Of a stretch of 64,000 nucleotides of DNA, positions 41,439-49,942 are shown one piece after another. Position 1 is the stretch's first letter; each line of letters starts with the position of its first letter. The position numbers and the translations under genes were made by a program. The DNA is taken from the NCBI RefSeq assembly GCF_021789315.1, contig NZ_CP084561.1, positions 3,906,001 to 3,970,000 on the forward strand, written 5' to 3'. The DNA comes from Arthrobacter sp. FW305-BF8. Lineage in GTDB: Bacteria; Actinomycetota; Actinomycetes; Actinomycetales; Micrococcaceae. Under the pieces are notes generated by a model. It ran no database searches. It had not been told where the DNA came from and saw only the letters and a program-made list of their open reading frames with translations.

Positions 41439-41951
41439 TCAGGTGCTCCTGACCGCGAGCGCAGCCAAACCCCGCCTATGGAGCAACCAGCCGCCAGCGA
41501 TGAGTAGCAGGCTGATGGCCAGGAACCCGAGGTCCCACGCCAGCGGGCCTCCCAGGTCGTCCCGGACGTGGTGGATCTGAAGCAGCTGATGATCCACGAG
41601 GCCTTCCACGACGTTGAAGATCCCCCAGCCGGCGAGCACCAGGCCGAAATGAAAGCTCCAGTTGGGTGCCAGCCTCCCCCGGCGCCAGGCGCTAATCGTG
41701 ACAACGGACGCCGCGAGGACCAGGAGCCACATCGCGAGGTGGAAAAACCCGTCCACGAGCGTGTTCACTTCCAGTCCCGGCACCGTGTCCACCGGGTGAT
41801 CGTGCGTGTTGCTCACCATATGGTGCCACTGCAGGATCTGGTGGAGAACGATGCCGTCCACAAAACCGCCCAGACCCAGGCCGAAGAGAATTCCCCCCGC
41901 CTTGGACGGGGGAATTCCGGCTGCTCCGCGAAGGTCTTCCTGTCTTGCCAT
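41439..41951 (-). CDS. DUF2243 membrane protein
   Basis: The 170-residue protein has four membrane helices. It carries the DUF2243 hallmark GGFVDGIVLHQILQWHHMVS, a second His-rich segment EGLVDHQLLQIHHVRDD, and FFHLAMWLLVLAASVVTI in between. The conserved His pairs sit at helix ends and could bind metal or haem, but function is unknown for the family. Transcribed alone. Confidence 0.88.
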   Translation of the reverse strand: MARQEDLRGAAGIPPSKAGGILFGLGLGGFVDGIVLHQILQWHHMVSNTHDHPVDTVPGLEVNTLVDGFFHLAMWLLVLAASVVTISAWRRGRLAPNWSFHFGLVLAGWGIFNVVEGLVDHQLLQIHHVRDDLGGPLAWDLGFLAISLLLIAGGWLLHRRGLAALAVRST

Positions 41952-42159
41952 AGGCGTACGCTACCGCGGCCTCCCCCTGGTTACAGCCCCTGAGCCTTCC
42001 CACGTGAGGAGATGGTGGGTAATCTGGGAAAATCATCGGCCTTCACGTCTGCGGGATCAGGCGGCGGCTGAGGCTCTTGCAGGAGGGCCGCTGGTGCTGA
42101 TAGTTCAGCAGCCACCACAGCCTGGGGCGTTGACCGGCCCTTTCCCATCTAGGATCTCC

Positions 42160-43335
42160 ATGAGCCGAGTTGGACCAACTATGCATAGGGAGAAAGCCCG
42201 CACGTTCGGCGTGGAAGAAGAGTTCCTGCTCGTCGACGGCCAGACGGGGCAGCCCATGCCAGTCGCCGAACAGGCACTTTCCCGCCGCCATCATCCTGCG
42301 GGAGCAGTCCCGGGCCCGGCACTGACACTGGAGGTCAAGCAGGAGCAACTCGAGGCGGTTGGCCCAGTCTGTTCTACCCTGCAGGAGGTGGCTTCAGCTA
42401 TCCGCGCAGGCCGCACCATGGCCGACGAGGCTGCCATGTCGGTGGGAGCCCGGGCAGTGGCGCTCGGCACGAGCCCCCTGCCAACGACTCCGACGGTGGT
42501 ACCCCAGCCGCGGTACCTGAACATGGCTGCCCGGTTCGGACTGACCTTCCAAGAGCAACTCACGTGCGGCTTCCATGTTCACGTCCGGATCAGGTCGGCC
42601 GAGGAAGGTGTCGCGATTCTGGACCGGATCCGCATTTGGTTGCCGGTTGTGCTTGCGTTGAGCGGGAATTCCCCGTTCTGGCGGGGAACCGACAGCGGTT
42701 ACGCGAGCTTCCGGTACCAGGCCTGGTGCCGCTGGCAGACCGCCGGCCCCTGCGAGCGCTTTGGCTCTGCGCGCGAATACCGGCGCCATATCCGATCCCT
42801 GCTGGCTACAGGCGTACTTCTGGATGAAGGCATGGTGTATTTCGACGCCCGCCTGTCGCGGAGCCATCCCACGGTAGAAGTTCGCATCGCCGACGTGTGC
42901 CTTGAGGCCGGCCATGCCACGGTCATTGCAGCCCTCGTGCGGGCACTGGTCGGGCAGGCGGCCCGGGAAGTGGCAGCCGGCAGGCCAGCTCCCCGCGTCT
43001 CCGCCGCGGAACTCCGTCTCGCCTCGTGGAAGGCGAGTTCGGCGGGCGTGGACGGAAACCTGGTACACCCGTTGCTTAACGCCCCGCGCCCGGCAACTGA
43101 AGTGGTGCAGGCCCTCTTGACCCATGTACACCCCTCCCTGGCAGAAACAGGCGACGAGGAACAGGTAACCACCGGGCTCGCTCGCATTCTTGCGGCCGGC
43201 ACGGGTGCACGGCGGCAGCGGGAAGTGATGCTCAACAGCCAAAGCCTGACGGCCGTAGTGATGGAGGCCGTGGAACTCACACATGGAACAAGGCAGGGGC
43301 TGCCTGCTGTGCCGGGACGACTTCAATCAGCCTGA
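42160..43335 (+). CDS. ybdK: Carboxylate-amine ligase, YbdK/GCS2 family
   Basis: The 391-residue protein starts at ATG 42160 with AGGA upstream. It has TFGVEEEFLLVDGQTGQPMP at the N-terminus, LEVKQEQLEAVGPVC, CGFHVHVRI and SRSHPTVEVRIADVCLEAGH. These are the glutamate-cysteine-ligase family 2 blocks that bind ATP-metal and the carboxylate substrate. Members have weak gamma-glutamylcysteine ligase activity or make other amides. Actinobacteria use mycothiol, so a different substrate is likely. An M20 peptidase follows 23 nt later. Confidence 0.9.
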   Translation: MSRVGPTMHREKARTFGVEEEFLLVDGQTGQPMPVAEQALSRRHHPAGAVPGPALTLEVKQEQLEAVGPVCSTLQEVASAIRAGRTMADEAAMSVGARAVALGTSPLPTTPTVVPQPRYLNMAARFGLTFQEQLTCGFHVHVRIRSAEEGVAILDRIRIWLPVVLALSGNSPFWRGTDSGYASFRYQAWCRWQTAGPCERFGSAREYRRHIRSLLATGVLLDEGMVYFDARLSRSHPTVEVRIADVCLEAGHATVIAALVRALVGQAAREVAAGRPAPRVSAAELRLASWKASSAGVDGNLVHPLLNAPRPATEVVQALLTHVHPSLAETGDEEQVTTGLARILAAGTGARRQREVMLNSQSLTAVVMEAVELTHGTRQGLPAVPGRLQSA

Positions 43336-43358
43336 CTACCCGACGGGAGCACCACCAT

Positions 43359-44801
43359 ATGGATGTGGACGATAAGGTCCGAAGCTACCTGGACGCCAAC
43401 CTGCCTGCGCTGCTGGAGCGGCTGACCGAGTGGGTCCGCATACCCTCGGTGGCCGGCGTTCCCGAACGGAAACACAATCTGACCCGGTCAGCAAACTGGC
43501 TGGCCGGGGAACTGCGCGACGTCGGGTTCCCCACAACGGAGATCTGGGAGGGGGCCGATGGCCCTGCTGTCTTTGCCGAATGGTCCGGCGCCCCGGACGC
43601 CCCCACGGTTCTTATCTACAGCCACCATGATGTCCGCGCCGTCAAGGAGGAAAACTGGGACCAGACCTCCCCGTTCGACCCCGTGCCGCGGGACGGCCGC
43701 CTCTACGGCCGGGGAAGTTCGGATGCCAAGGGCCAGGTCATGGCCCACATGTGGGGCCTTCGCGCGCACCTTCACGCCACGGGACGCACGGCACCGGCCG
43801 TAAACCTCAAGGTGATCGTGGAAGGCGAGGAAGAGGCTGGCTCCCCGGGACTGGCAGACATTCTTCGGGAGCACCGGTCCCGACTGGACGTGGACGCAGT
43901 GATTTTCTCCGACACCCTGCTGTGGCGCGCCGACCATCCGGCACTCTGCACCAGCATCCGCGGCATGCTCGGGGCCAGGCTCGAGGTCTATGGTCCGCTG
44001 ACGGACATTCATAGCGGCGCCGTGTCCGGCACCGCGCCCAACCCTGCCTTCGCGCTCAGCAACGTGCTTGCGCAGCTGCATGACCAAAAAGGCAGGATCA
44101 CGCTCCCGGGCTTCTACGACGACGTCGAGGAGATCTCTCCCCGCCGCCGTGCCGAACTGGCCGCACTCCCATTCGACGCGGAGGACTGGCTGGAGCGTTC
44201 GCATACCCGCAGCATCGGCGGCGAGGAAGGCTACACGGTTCCGGAGCGGCTCTGGGAGCGTCCCGCCGTCGAGGTCATTGCGGTGGCGGCTGGGGACCCC
44301 ATCGGCGTTGCCCGGGCAGCGGTTCCCTCGATGGCGTCGGCGGACCTCAGCATCCGCACCGTCTCCGGGCAGAAAGTGAAAGAAGTCGCTGACCAGCTCC
44401 GGCGCTGGGTTGCCGCGACCATCAGTGACCGCTACGCCTACGAGCTGTCGATCGAAACCGAGACCGCCCAGGAAGCCTACCGAACGCCGGACTGCGTATT
44501 TGTAGAGGCCCTCTCGGTGGCAATGGCAAAGGGCTTCGGGGCTGGCGACGTGGGGCGGATGGGAAACGCGGGCGGCGGACCCGCCGACCTTCTCTCCTCC
44601 GCGCTGGATGTTCCGGTGGTCTTTTTCGGGACGGGGCTGGTGGAGGACAACTGGCACGACAGCGACGAAAGCGTAAACATCGACATCCTGAAAGCGGGCG
44701 CAGCGACGCTGGCATTTCTCTGGGATGTACTGGGGCGGAAACAGGACGCCCTCTTGACCTCCTCGCTGCCGGGTGGAAGAAAAAGACATTCCAAAGGTTG
44801 A
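43359..44801 (+). CDS. M20-family dipeptidase, C-terminus replaced by a deletion fusion
   Basis: The 480-residue zinc dipeptidase has the metal motif SHHDVRAV (His89, Asp91), the bridging Asp in GRGSSDAKGQ, the catalytic EGEEEAGSPG pair, a lid domain with YGPLTDIHSGAVSGTAPNPA, and the late NAGGGPADLLSSALDVPVVFFGTG. The last residues, GGRKRHSKG, are read from DNA that in another frame is the start of an alcohol dehydrogenase, so a few native C-terminal residues were lost. The active site is intact. Confidence 0.9.
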   Translation: MDVDDKVRSYLDANLPALLERLTEWVRIPSVAGVPERKHNLTRSANWLAGELRDVGFPTTEIWEGADGPAVFAEWSGAPDAPTVLIYSHHDVRAVKEENWDQTSPFDPVPRDGRLYGRGSSDAKGQVMAHMWGLRAHLHATGRTAPAVNLKVIVEGEEEAGSPGLADILREHRSRLDVDAVIFSDTLLWRADHPALCTSIRGMLGARLEVYGPLTDIHSGAVSGTAPNPAFALSNVLAQLHDQKGRITLPGFYDDVEEISPRRRAELAALPFDAEDWLERSHTRSIGGEEGYTVPERLWERPAVEVIAVAAGDPIGVARAAVPSMASADLSIRTVSGQKVKEVADQLRRWVAATISDRYAYELSIETETAQEAYRTPDCVFVEALSVAMAKGFGAGDVGRMGNAGGGPADLLSSALDVPVVFFGTGLVEDNWHDSDESVNIDILKAGAATLAFLWDVLGRKQDALLTSSLPGGRKRHSKG

Positions 44802-45747
44802 ACATCCTAACGACGCCATTGCGCGCGTCTCCCTGGCAGCGACCTGCGGCTCGGACCTGCATCTTTATCACGGCATGATGCCTGACACCCGGGTGGGGAT
44901 GACGTTCGGGCACGAATTTGTCGGCACGGTCCACGAGGTCGGATCCTCTGGGCAGAACCTGAAGCCCGGGGACCGTGTGATGGTGCCGTTCAACATCTTC
45001 TGCGGGTCGTGCTACTTCTGCGCCCGGGGGCTTTATTCCAACTGCCACAACGTGAACGCGAACGCCACGGCGGTGGGCGGCATTTACGGGTACTCCCACA
45101 CCTGCGGGGGTTACGACGGCGGGCAGTCCGAGTATGTACGCGTGCCCTTTGCGGACGTGGGACCTTCCCTGATTCCCGAGTGGATGGACGAGGAGGATGC
45201 GGTACTGCTCACGGACGCCGTCGCCACGGGTTACTTCGGCGCCCAGCTCGGTGACATCAGTGAAGGCGACACCGTGGTGGTCTTCGGTGCCGGACCGGTG
45301 GGACTATTCGCTGCCAAGTCCTCGTGGCTGATGGGGGCCGGGCGGGTGGTGATCGACGCCGTGGGCGCAGAAGCGGACGGCAACCTCACCCAGCATGTGA
45401 CGTCCTCCCAGCTGAAGTTGCAGGGCGGGTCGCCTGTGGCCCTCAATTGGGCCATTGATTCTGTCCGCAAGGGCGGGACAGTGTCCGTGATGGGGGCCTA
45501 CGGTCCCATGTTCAGCGCCGTTAAATTCGGCGACGCCGTGAACAAGGGCCTGACGCTGCGGATGAACCAGTGCCCGGTCAAGCGGCAGTGGCCGCGGCTC
45601 TTCGAGCACGTCCGCAACGGCTACCTCAAACCCAGCGACATTGTCACGCACCGCATCCCGCTGGAACACATCGCGGAGGGGTATCACATGTTCTCCGCCA
45701 AGCTTGATGGGATCATCAAGCCGCTCATCGTCCCGAGTGCCAGCTGA
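44773..45747 (+). pseudogene. Zinc-dependent alcohol dehydrogenase with two deletions
   Basis: The frame starts inside the M20 gene and lacks about the first dozen residues of the family. Zinc ligands remain: ATCGSDLH and GHEF for the catalytic site, CGSCYFCARGLYSNC for the structural site. In the NAD domain VVVFGAGPVGLFAAKSSWLM then GAGRVVIDAVGAEADGNL joins the first beta-alpha unit directly to the later VIDAVGAEADG block. About 50 residues, including the ribose-binding acidic residue, are missing in frame. It is most likely inactive, although the reading frame is open for 324 codons. Confidence 0.75.
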
Positions 45748-45761
45748 AAGGAGCGGATGCC

Positions 45762-46328
45762 ATGCCCTACACAGCAGATAAGCCCCAGCCGAAGGAAACC
45801 AGCGAGCAACTGCGGGCCCGCATCCCGGGGTGGGGCGTAGACCTGGACCCGAAGGACCGGCCGTCCGTGCCGCGGGAACGCAGGGACCGCCCCACCGGGG
45901 CCCACTGGGAGTTCCCTGAGCGGCAGGAAGAGAAGGTACCGCGGGAGCGGTCCATCGAGCACAAGTTCCTTACCCCCGTCTTCGGCACGTCCACCCCGCC
46001 CGCCGGCGTCTCCGGAACCCTGCGCAGGTTCGCCTACCGGTACAGCGAAGGCCGGGCGGCCCACTGGCTGATCCTGCTCGCCGCCGACCGCGTGAACGCC
46101 TGGGAGGCCCATCTGGGGTCCTTCGTTTCGCTGCATCCGGACAACCCGATCACCGAAACCGGCGTCCTCAGTGAGTTCTCCGGGCACGGCGTCCGGTCAC
46201 GATTCGGCAAGAAACGTGCCGACCTCGCGCACCAGTGGATCGACCCTGCCCTGGTCGCGGGCCCATGGATCCTCGCCGGTGCGGCCGTAGTGGCCATTGC
46301 CCGAAACTTGCGCCGGCACAAGGCCTGA
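45762..46328 (+). CDS. Unknown protein with C-terminal hydrophobic segment
   Basis: The 188-residue protein has a long charged, Pro-rich N-terminal region (LDPKDRPSVPRERRDRPTGA). A folded middle (LRRFAYRYSEGRAAHWLILL) follows, and the hydrophobic end GPWILAGAAVVAIARNLRRH could be a membrane anchor with a basic cytosolic tail. AAAGGAG is just upstream. It lies 14 nt after the ADH pseudogene and was probably in its operon. Family not recognised beyond being a hypothetical found near such dehydrogenases. Confidence 0.7.
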   Translation: MPYTADKPQPKETSEQLRARIPGWGVDLDPKDRPSVPRERRDRPTGAHWEFPERQEEKVPRERSIEHKFLTPVFGTSTPPAGVSGTLRRFAYRYSEGRAAHWLILLAADRVNAWEAHLGSFVSLHPDNPITETGVLSEFSGHGVRSRFGKKRADLAHQWIDPALVAGPWILAGAAVVAIARNLRRHKA

Positions 46329-46454
46329 CATCCCAGAGTCGAAAACGCACTTCTCCTGTTCAGAGGGATGGGACAGCTTGACGGCGCGCACCGCACGGAC
46401 TAGACAATAAGTAGCCTTAGTAATTGTTGACGTCCTGCACGAGGAGGAATTGCC

Positions 46455-47057
46455 ATGAGCGACAAGCCAGGTAACCAGACGCCGAACACGCCCGATGTCA
46501 GCGAGACGGAGCTGCGCGAGATGAAGGTGGATGCACTGCGCCAGGAGGCGAAGGACGAAAACGTCAGCGGGACTTCCGGGATGCGCAAAGAGGAACTGGT
46601 GCAGGAAGTCGCCAAAGCCCGTTCCGAAGGCGGGGGCAACGACGACGGCGGCGCTGACGCTGGTGATCTGGGCGCCGGCCCCGAAGGCGGCAAGATCCGC
46701 CACGGCAACGCCTCGTCCAGCTCCTTGAAGTATTCGCAGGAGGTCACCTCCACTGAGGATGAGCCCGAACGGGAGGGCCGCAGCCTGGCCACGACCCACC
46801 ACGAGGTCATCAGGCAGTGGGCCGAGGAACGCGGTGGGGTGCCGGCCACGGTTGAAGGCACCGAACACGGCGACCATCTTGGCGTGCTGCGCATAGATTT
46901 CGGCGGCAACGACACCAACCTGCGCCGCGTCAGCTGGGAGGAATGGTTCAAGACGTTTGACGGCCGAGGCCTGAATTTCATCTACCAGGAACAGCGTACG
47001 GATGGAACGCAGTCCAACTTTTTCCGTCTTGAAAACCCGGAACGTGAAGACGCATAG
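46455..47057 (+). CDS. Rho-N/SAP-like domain protein
   Basis: The 200-residue protein has an N-terminal Rho termination factor N-domain-like motif (ELREMKVDALRQEAKDENVS and SGMRKEELVQEVAKAR, about 18-55). A Gly/Asp-rich linker follows, then a C-terminal domain with RIDFGGNDTNLRRVSWEEWF and KTFDGRGLNFIYQEQ. GAGGAGG precedes the ATG. The Rho-N module binds single-stranded nucleic acid in other proteins. The C-terminal domain is common in actinobacterial stress-type hypothetical proteins. Role unknown. Confidence 0.8.
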   Translation: MSDKPGNQTPNTPDVSETELREMKVDALRQEAKDENVSGTSGMRKEELVQEVAKARSEGGGNDDGGADAGDLGAGPEGGKIRHGNASSSSLKYSQEVTSTEDEPEREGRSLATTHHEVIRQWAEERGGVPATVEGTEHGDHLGVLRIDFGGNDTNLRRVSWEEWFKTFDGRGLNFIYQEQRTDGTQSNFFRLENPEREDA

Positions 47058-47469
47058 GGCACGGCGAGGCCTCCAGCCTGCATTTCTCGCCCTGCTCACG
47101 GTTGCAGGGGGCGCACTTTCCGGTTGCGCACCGGAGGGAACTGCGGCGTCCCTCGCAGCCGAAGAATTCCACCGGGATGTGGCCAATTCCGACATGACCG
47201 CGGCATGCTCGCTGCTCCAGTCCAAGACGCGGGAGGACACAGCCCGGGCGAGTGACGCCGGGACGTGCGAAAGCCAGCTGGAAAAGGCAAAAATTCCGGA
47301 CGCCGGGAAGCTGCTGAGCACCGAGCAGTTCGGCCGCGACGCCTTCGTGGAGTTCGAGAACGACGTTGTCTTCCTGGCCGCCTCCGATGCGGGCTGGAAA
47401 ATAACGGGCGCCGGTTGCAAACCCAACGGAGAAGAAGCGCCGTTCACCTGCGAAGTGGGAGGCAAATAG
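47044..47469 (+). CDS. Small secreted lipoprotein, unknown
   Basis: A GTG at 47044 inside the end of the previous gene starts a 141-residue protein. Its signal has a basic n-region (KTHRARRG), a hydrophobic core and lipobox LSGC. The mature part has three further Cys and a conserved-looking fold with AAEEFHRDVANSDMTAACSL, LLSTEQFGRDAFVEFENDVV and GWKITGAGCKP. A DUF4878/NTF2-like lipoprotein would fit, but I cannot confirm it. Two small membrane genes follow closely. Confidence 0.7.
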   Translation: MKTHRARRGLQPAFLALLTVAGGALSGCAPEGTAASLAAEEFHRDVANSDMTAACSLLQSKTREDTARASDAGTCESQLEKAKIPDAGKLLSTEQFGRDAFVEFENDVVFLAASDAGWKITGAGCKPNGEEAPFTCEVGGK

Positions 47470-47470
47470 A

Positions 47471-47554
47471 ATGCGCTGGAGCTTTGCCCTTTATCTCATC
47501 CTGATCTTCGGCGGACTGGCCTACATGGCCATCGTCGGGCTCGTTCGGGGATAG
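47471..47554 (+). CDS. 27-residue membrane peptide
   Basis: MRWSFALYLILIFGGLAYMA followed by IVGLVRG is a single membrane span flanked by basic residues. GGAGG lies ten nt upstream, overlapping the end of the lipoprotein gene whose stop is one nt before this ATG. The next gene starts seven nt after its stop. Position and ribosome site support translation; it may be a subunit or modulator of the adjacent DUF6766 membrane protein. Confidence 0.6.
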   Translation: MRWSFALYLILIFGGLAYMAIVGLVRG

Positions 47555-47561
47555 GCGGACG

Positions 47562-48236
47562 GTGAAAAAAGCACTCAGAAATAACGGCCTTAGCCTCTTC
47601 TTCGGCGTGATCTTCCTTCTGGCCCTGCTGGGCCAGGCGCTCACCGGCCACGCACTTTTCAACGAGGAGCAGGTCGCCTCCGGGCTGGAGGAGATCAGCT
47701 TCACGCAGTACCTGGTGTCGTCGAACTTTGCCGTGGACGTCTCCGAAAACTGGCAATCCGAGTACCTGCAGTTCCTGCTATACATCTTCGCCACCATCTG
47801 GCTGGTCCAGAAGGGATCCCCCGAGTCGAAGGAACTTGACGAGCCCGGCATCGAGTCGGATGAGGAACAACTCGTGGGCGAGTACAGCAATGCGAAATCC
47901 CCCAAGTGGGCGCGCGTTTCCGGCTGGCGCCGCACCCTGTACTCCAACTCGCTGTGCCTCACCATGGGGCTGATCTTCCTCCTGTCCTGGCTGGTCCAGT
48001 CGATTGCCGGCAACAGTAACTACAACCAGGAGCAGATCCAGAATTTCCAGCAGCCGGTCAGCTGGCCTGAGTACATCGCCTCGCCGGAGTTTTGGAACCG
48101 CACCCTGCAGAACTGGCAGTCGGAGTTCCTCGCGGTCGGTTCCATGGTTGTGCTGTCGATCTACCTTCGCCAGCGCGGCTCACCGGAGTCCAAGCCCGTC
48201 GGCTCGGCGCACGACGACACCGGCGCCACCGGCTAG
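47562..48236 (+). CDS. DUF6766 membrane protein with internal duplication
   Basis: The 224-residue protein consists of two similar halves. Each has a long hydrophobic helix (SLFFGVIFLLALLGQALTGH; CLTMGLIFLLSWLVQSIAGN), a segment with NxEQ, an ENWQSEYLQF/QNWQSEFLAV motif, another helix and a QKGSPESK/QRGSPESK end. The duplication suggests a pseudo-twofold membrane fold. DUF6766 proteins are widespread and uncharacterised. Start is GTG at 47562. Overlapping spacing with the 27-residue peptide and lipoprotein genes suggests one transcript. Confidence 0.88.
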   Translation: MKKALRNNGLSLFFGVIFLLALLGQALTGHALFNEEQVASGLEEISFTQYLVSSNFAVDVSENWQSEYLQFLLYIFATIWLVQKGSPESKELDEPGIESDEEQLVGEYSNAKSPKWARVSGWRRTLYSNSLCLTMGLIFLLSWLVQSIAGNSNYNQEQIQNFQQPVSWPEYIASPEFWNRTLQNWQSEFLAVGSMVVLSIYLRQRGSPESKPVGSAHDDTGATG

Positions 48237-48243
48237 TGCCGCC

Positions 48244-48531
48244 TCACAGCCCGTCAACGGTCCAGCCTTCCTGGTAGTCCGGGTGGTCCTTGTAAACCGC
48301 GGCGAGGGACATCAGGACGTACTCGCTCGTGGTGCCAATCGCGGAGGGGACATCGGTGACCAGCGGGACATTGCCCAGAATCACTCGTTTGGCCGCGCAT
48401 TCCGAAAGCACGCGCCCGGGATTGAACCAGCCGACAACGGGTCCCGCCGATCCCTCCATCTCCAGTCCCCGCCGGGCATCCGCCTCGTCCTCGGCGATCC
48501 GCGCTTCCAGAAAATCGATCAGGTCGGCCAT
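48244..48531 (-). CDS. DUF6221-family small protein
   Basis: The 95-residue protein opens MADLIDFLEARIAEDEADAR, the DUF6221 hallmark found in many actinobacteria and their phages. The C-terminal DHPDYQEGWTVDGL is also typical of that family. GAGGGACTTC precedes the ATG. The function of the family is unknown. It is convergent with the DUF6766 gene, seven nt away. Confidence 0.85.
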   Translation of the reverse strand: MADLIDFLEARIAEDEADARRGLEMEGSAGPVVGWFNPGRVLSECAAKRVILGNVPLVTDVPSAIGTTSEYVLMSLAAVYKDHPDYQEGWTVDGL

Positions 48532-48604
48532 GTGAAGTCCCTCGCATTCAGCTTGTCTGGGTGATGGTGTTTGTGTGTGGACCGTCAGGCTAGTCCGAAC
48601 AGCG

Positions 48605-49168
48605 TCAGGCGTCCTCCTTCGGGCGGTGCCGTCTCTGCGGAGCGAGCGGAACAACCACTACCGGCCGGGTCTGCCAGTGCGTCAGGTGGCCGGCCACCGA
48701 GCCGAGCAGCAACTGCTCCAGCCGCGCGCCCACCCCGCCTTCGCGCGTGCCCACCACAATGACCGAGGCATCCGCCGAATCGGCCAGCCGCGCCAGCGCC
48801 CGCGCGGGTTCCCCGACAAGGGTCAGGAGCGACCAGCGGATCCCCGCCTTGCCGAGGACAGCCTGCAGGTGCTCCCTCAGGTGGGCGCTCGTTTGCTCGG
48901 CGTCGTCGACGGTTCCGTCCTGCCCCGCCGTTTGCAGCAGGTCCTGGTCGTCCCGCTCGTTGCTGAGGTAGGAGGTGATGTCCACGTAGGCACAGATGAG
49001 CTTGACGTTCAGGGAGTACGCCAACCGGGCGGCGCTGTGCACGACGGCGGCCGGCTGCCCGGGCACGATGCCGGCCACCACCGGGCCGGCAATCCGCTGG
49101 GGGACGAATTCGTCCTCCCCGCCCGGAGAACCGGCCTTCCTTGCTGGCTCATTCATGAGTGATGCCAT
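48605..49168 (-). CDS. Universal stress protein (UspA family)
   Basis: The 187-residue protein carries one Usp domain: PVVAGIVPGQPAAVVHSAAR at the first strand, LICAYVDIT, and the nucleotide-binding loop VVGTREGGVGARLEQLLLGS then VAGHLTH. It ends RPVVVVPLAPQ. The G-2x-G-9x-GS pattern indicates ATP binding. An N-terminal extension of about 25 residues precedes the domain. A stress role fits the surrounding genes. Transcribed just upstream of the DUF6221 gene on the same strand, so possibly an operon. Confidence 0.9.
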   Translation of the reverse strand: MASLMNEPARKAGSPGGEDEFVPQRIAGPVVAGIVPGQPAAVVHSAARLAYSLNVKLICAYVDITSYLSNERDDQDLLQTAGQDGTVDDAEQTSAHLREHLQAVLGKAGIRWSLLTLVGEPARALARLADSADASVIVVGTREGGVGARLEQLLLGSVAGHLTHWQTRPVVVVPLAPQRRHRPKEDA

Positions 49169-49262
49169 TCCACACTGTCCTCACGGCAGATCCGGGTGAC
49201 TCTCATTGCCAGCCTACTAGGACCCACTGGCATCGGCGGGCAACCAGGTGGAGGATGGGCGC

Positions 49263-49736
49263 ATGGCGGAACGTGATGGTCGCACACAGTTTGCTGTTGC
49301 CGGCTGGCTCTTCGGGTCCGCCAGTGTTGTCCTGGGCTTGGTCATTCACGCTGCGGCCGGCCATACCGTGCCTGCGGCGCCGATCGTCGTCGCCACCGCC
49401 GCGCTGCTGAGCCTGGCCGGCGCAGCCGTCACCCGCCTTGGTGTTCCGAACTGGGCCCTGCTGGTGCTGGCCGGGGTGGGACAGCAGGTCATTCACTGGG
49501 CGTTCGCATTCTTCTCCAACCCGTTGGCCACCACCACCCTGGCCGGCCACGGACATGCAGCCGCAGCCCAGTTCACCGGCCCCGGCCTGCTGCTGGCCGG
49601 CGTGCCAACCCAGCCCCTGCACGTGCTGCTCTATGCGCACGTTGCGGCGGCGCTGCTGACATTTCTGCTGGTCCAGCGGCTGAAAAAATCGGCCCCGAAG
49701 CGGTTCAGCCCGGGGGCGGCAGCGTACCCCAGATAG
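49263..49736 (+). CDS. Four-helix membrane protein, unknown
   Basis: The 157-residue protein starts at ATG 49263 with GGAGG upstream; a GTG at 49248 contains that box. The hydrophobic segments are VAGWLFGSASVVLGLVIHAA, IVVATAALLSLAGAAVTRLG, NWALLVLAGVGQQVIHWAFA and HVLLYAHVAAALLTFLLVQRL. His residues (IHWAFAFF, AGHGHAAAA) near the membrane face recall copper-associated membrane proteins, but no family is certain. Confidence 0.68.
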   Translation: MAERDGRTQFAVAGWLFGSASVVLGLVIHAAAGHTVPAAPIVVATAALLSLAGAAVTRLGVPNWALLVLAGVGQQVIHWAFAFFSNPLATTTLAGHGHAAAAQFTGPGLLLAGVPTQPLHVLLYAHVAAALLTFLLVQRLKKSAPKRFSPGAAAYPR

Positions 49737-49942
49737 GGCAGGCCGAAGGCGTCCCCGATGCTGGGCCAGCAGACATGAGTCCCGGGCCATGCTGGCACCG
49801 CTGTCCCGGTAGCAGCATGAAAGAAAGCTGGGAGTTGTTTGGGAGGGCGCACCCCGATCCTCCGGAAGACGGGTTGGCTCACGTGTTAAGTTGAAGTGGT
49901 GGGACAGGCCTGTCCTGCGCGCCAGACTGAGAGAGCCAATAC

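Noticed and set aside
41806..42159. Long N-terminal extension of the YbdK-type ligase
   Set aside because: It is antisense to the DUF2243 gene and lacks protein-like composition; ATG 42160 with AGGA fits the family start.
43488..44819. 443-codon frame antisense to the M20 peptidase gene
   Set aside because: No recognisable domain, and the sense strand has all catalytic motifs.
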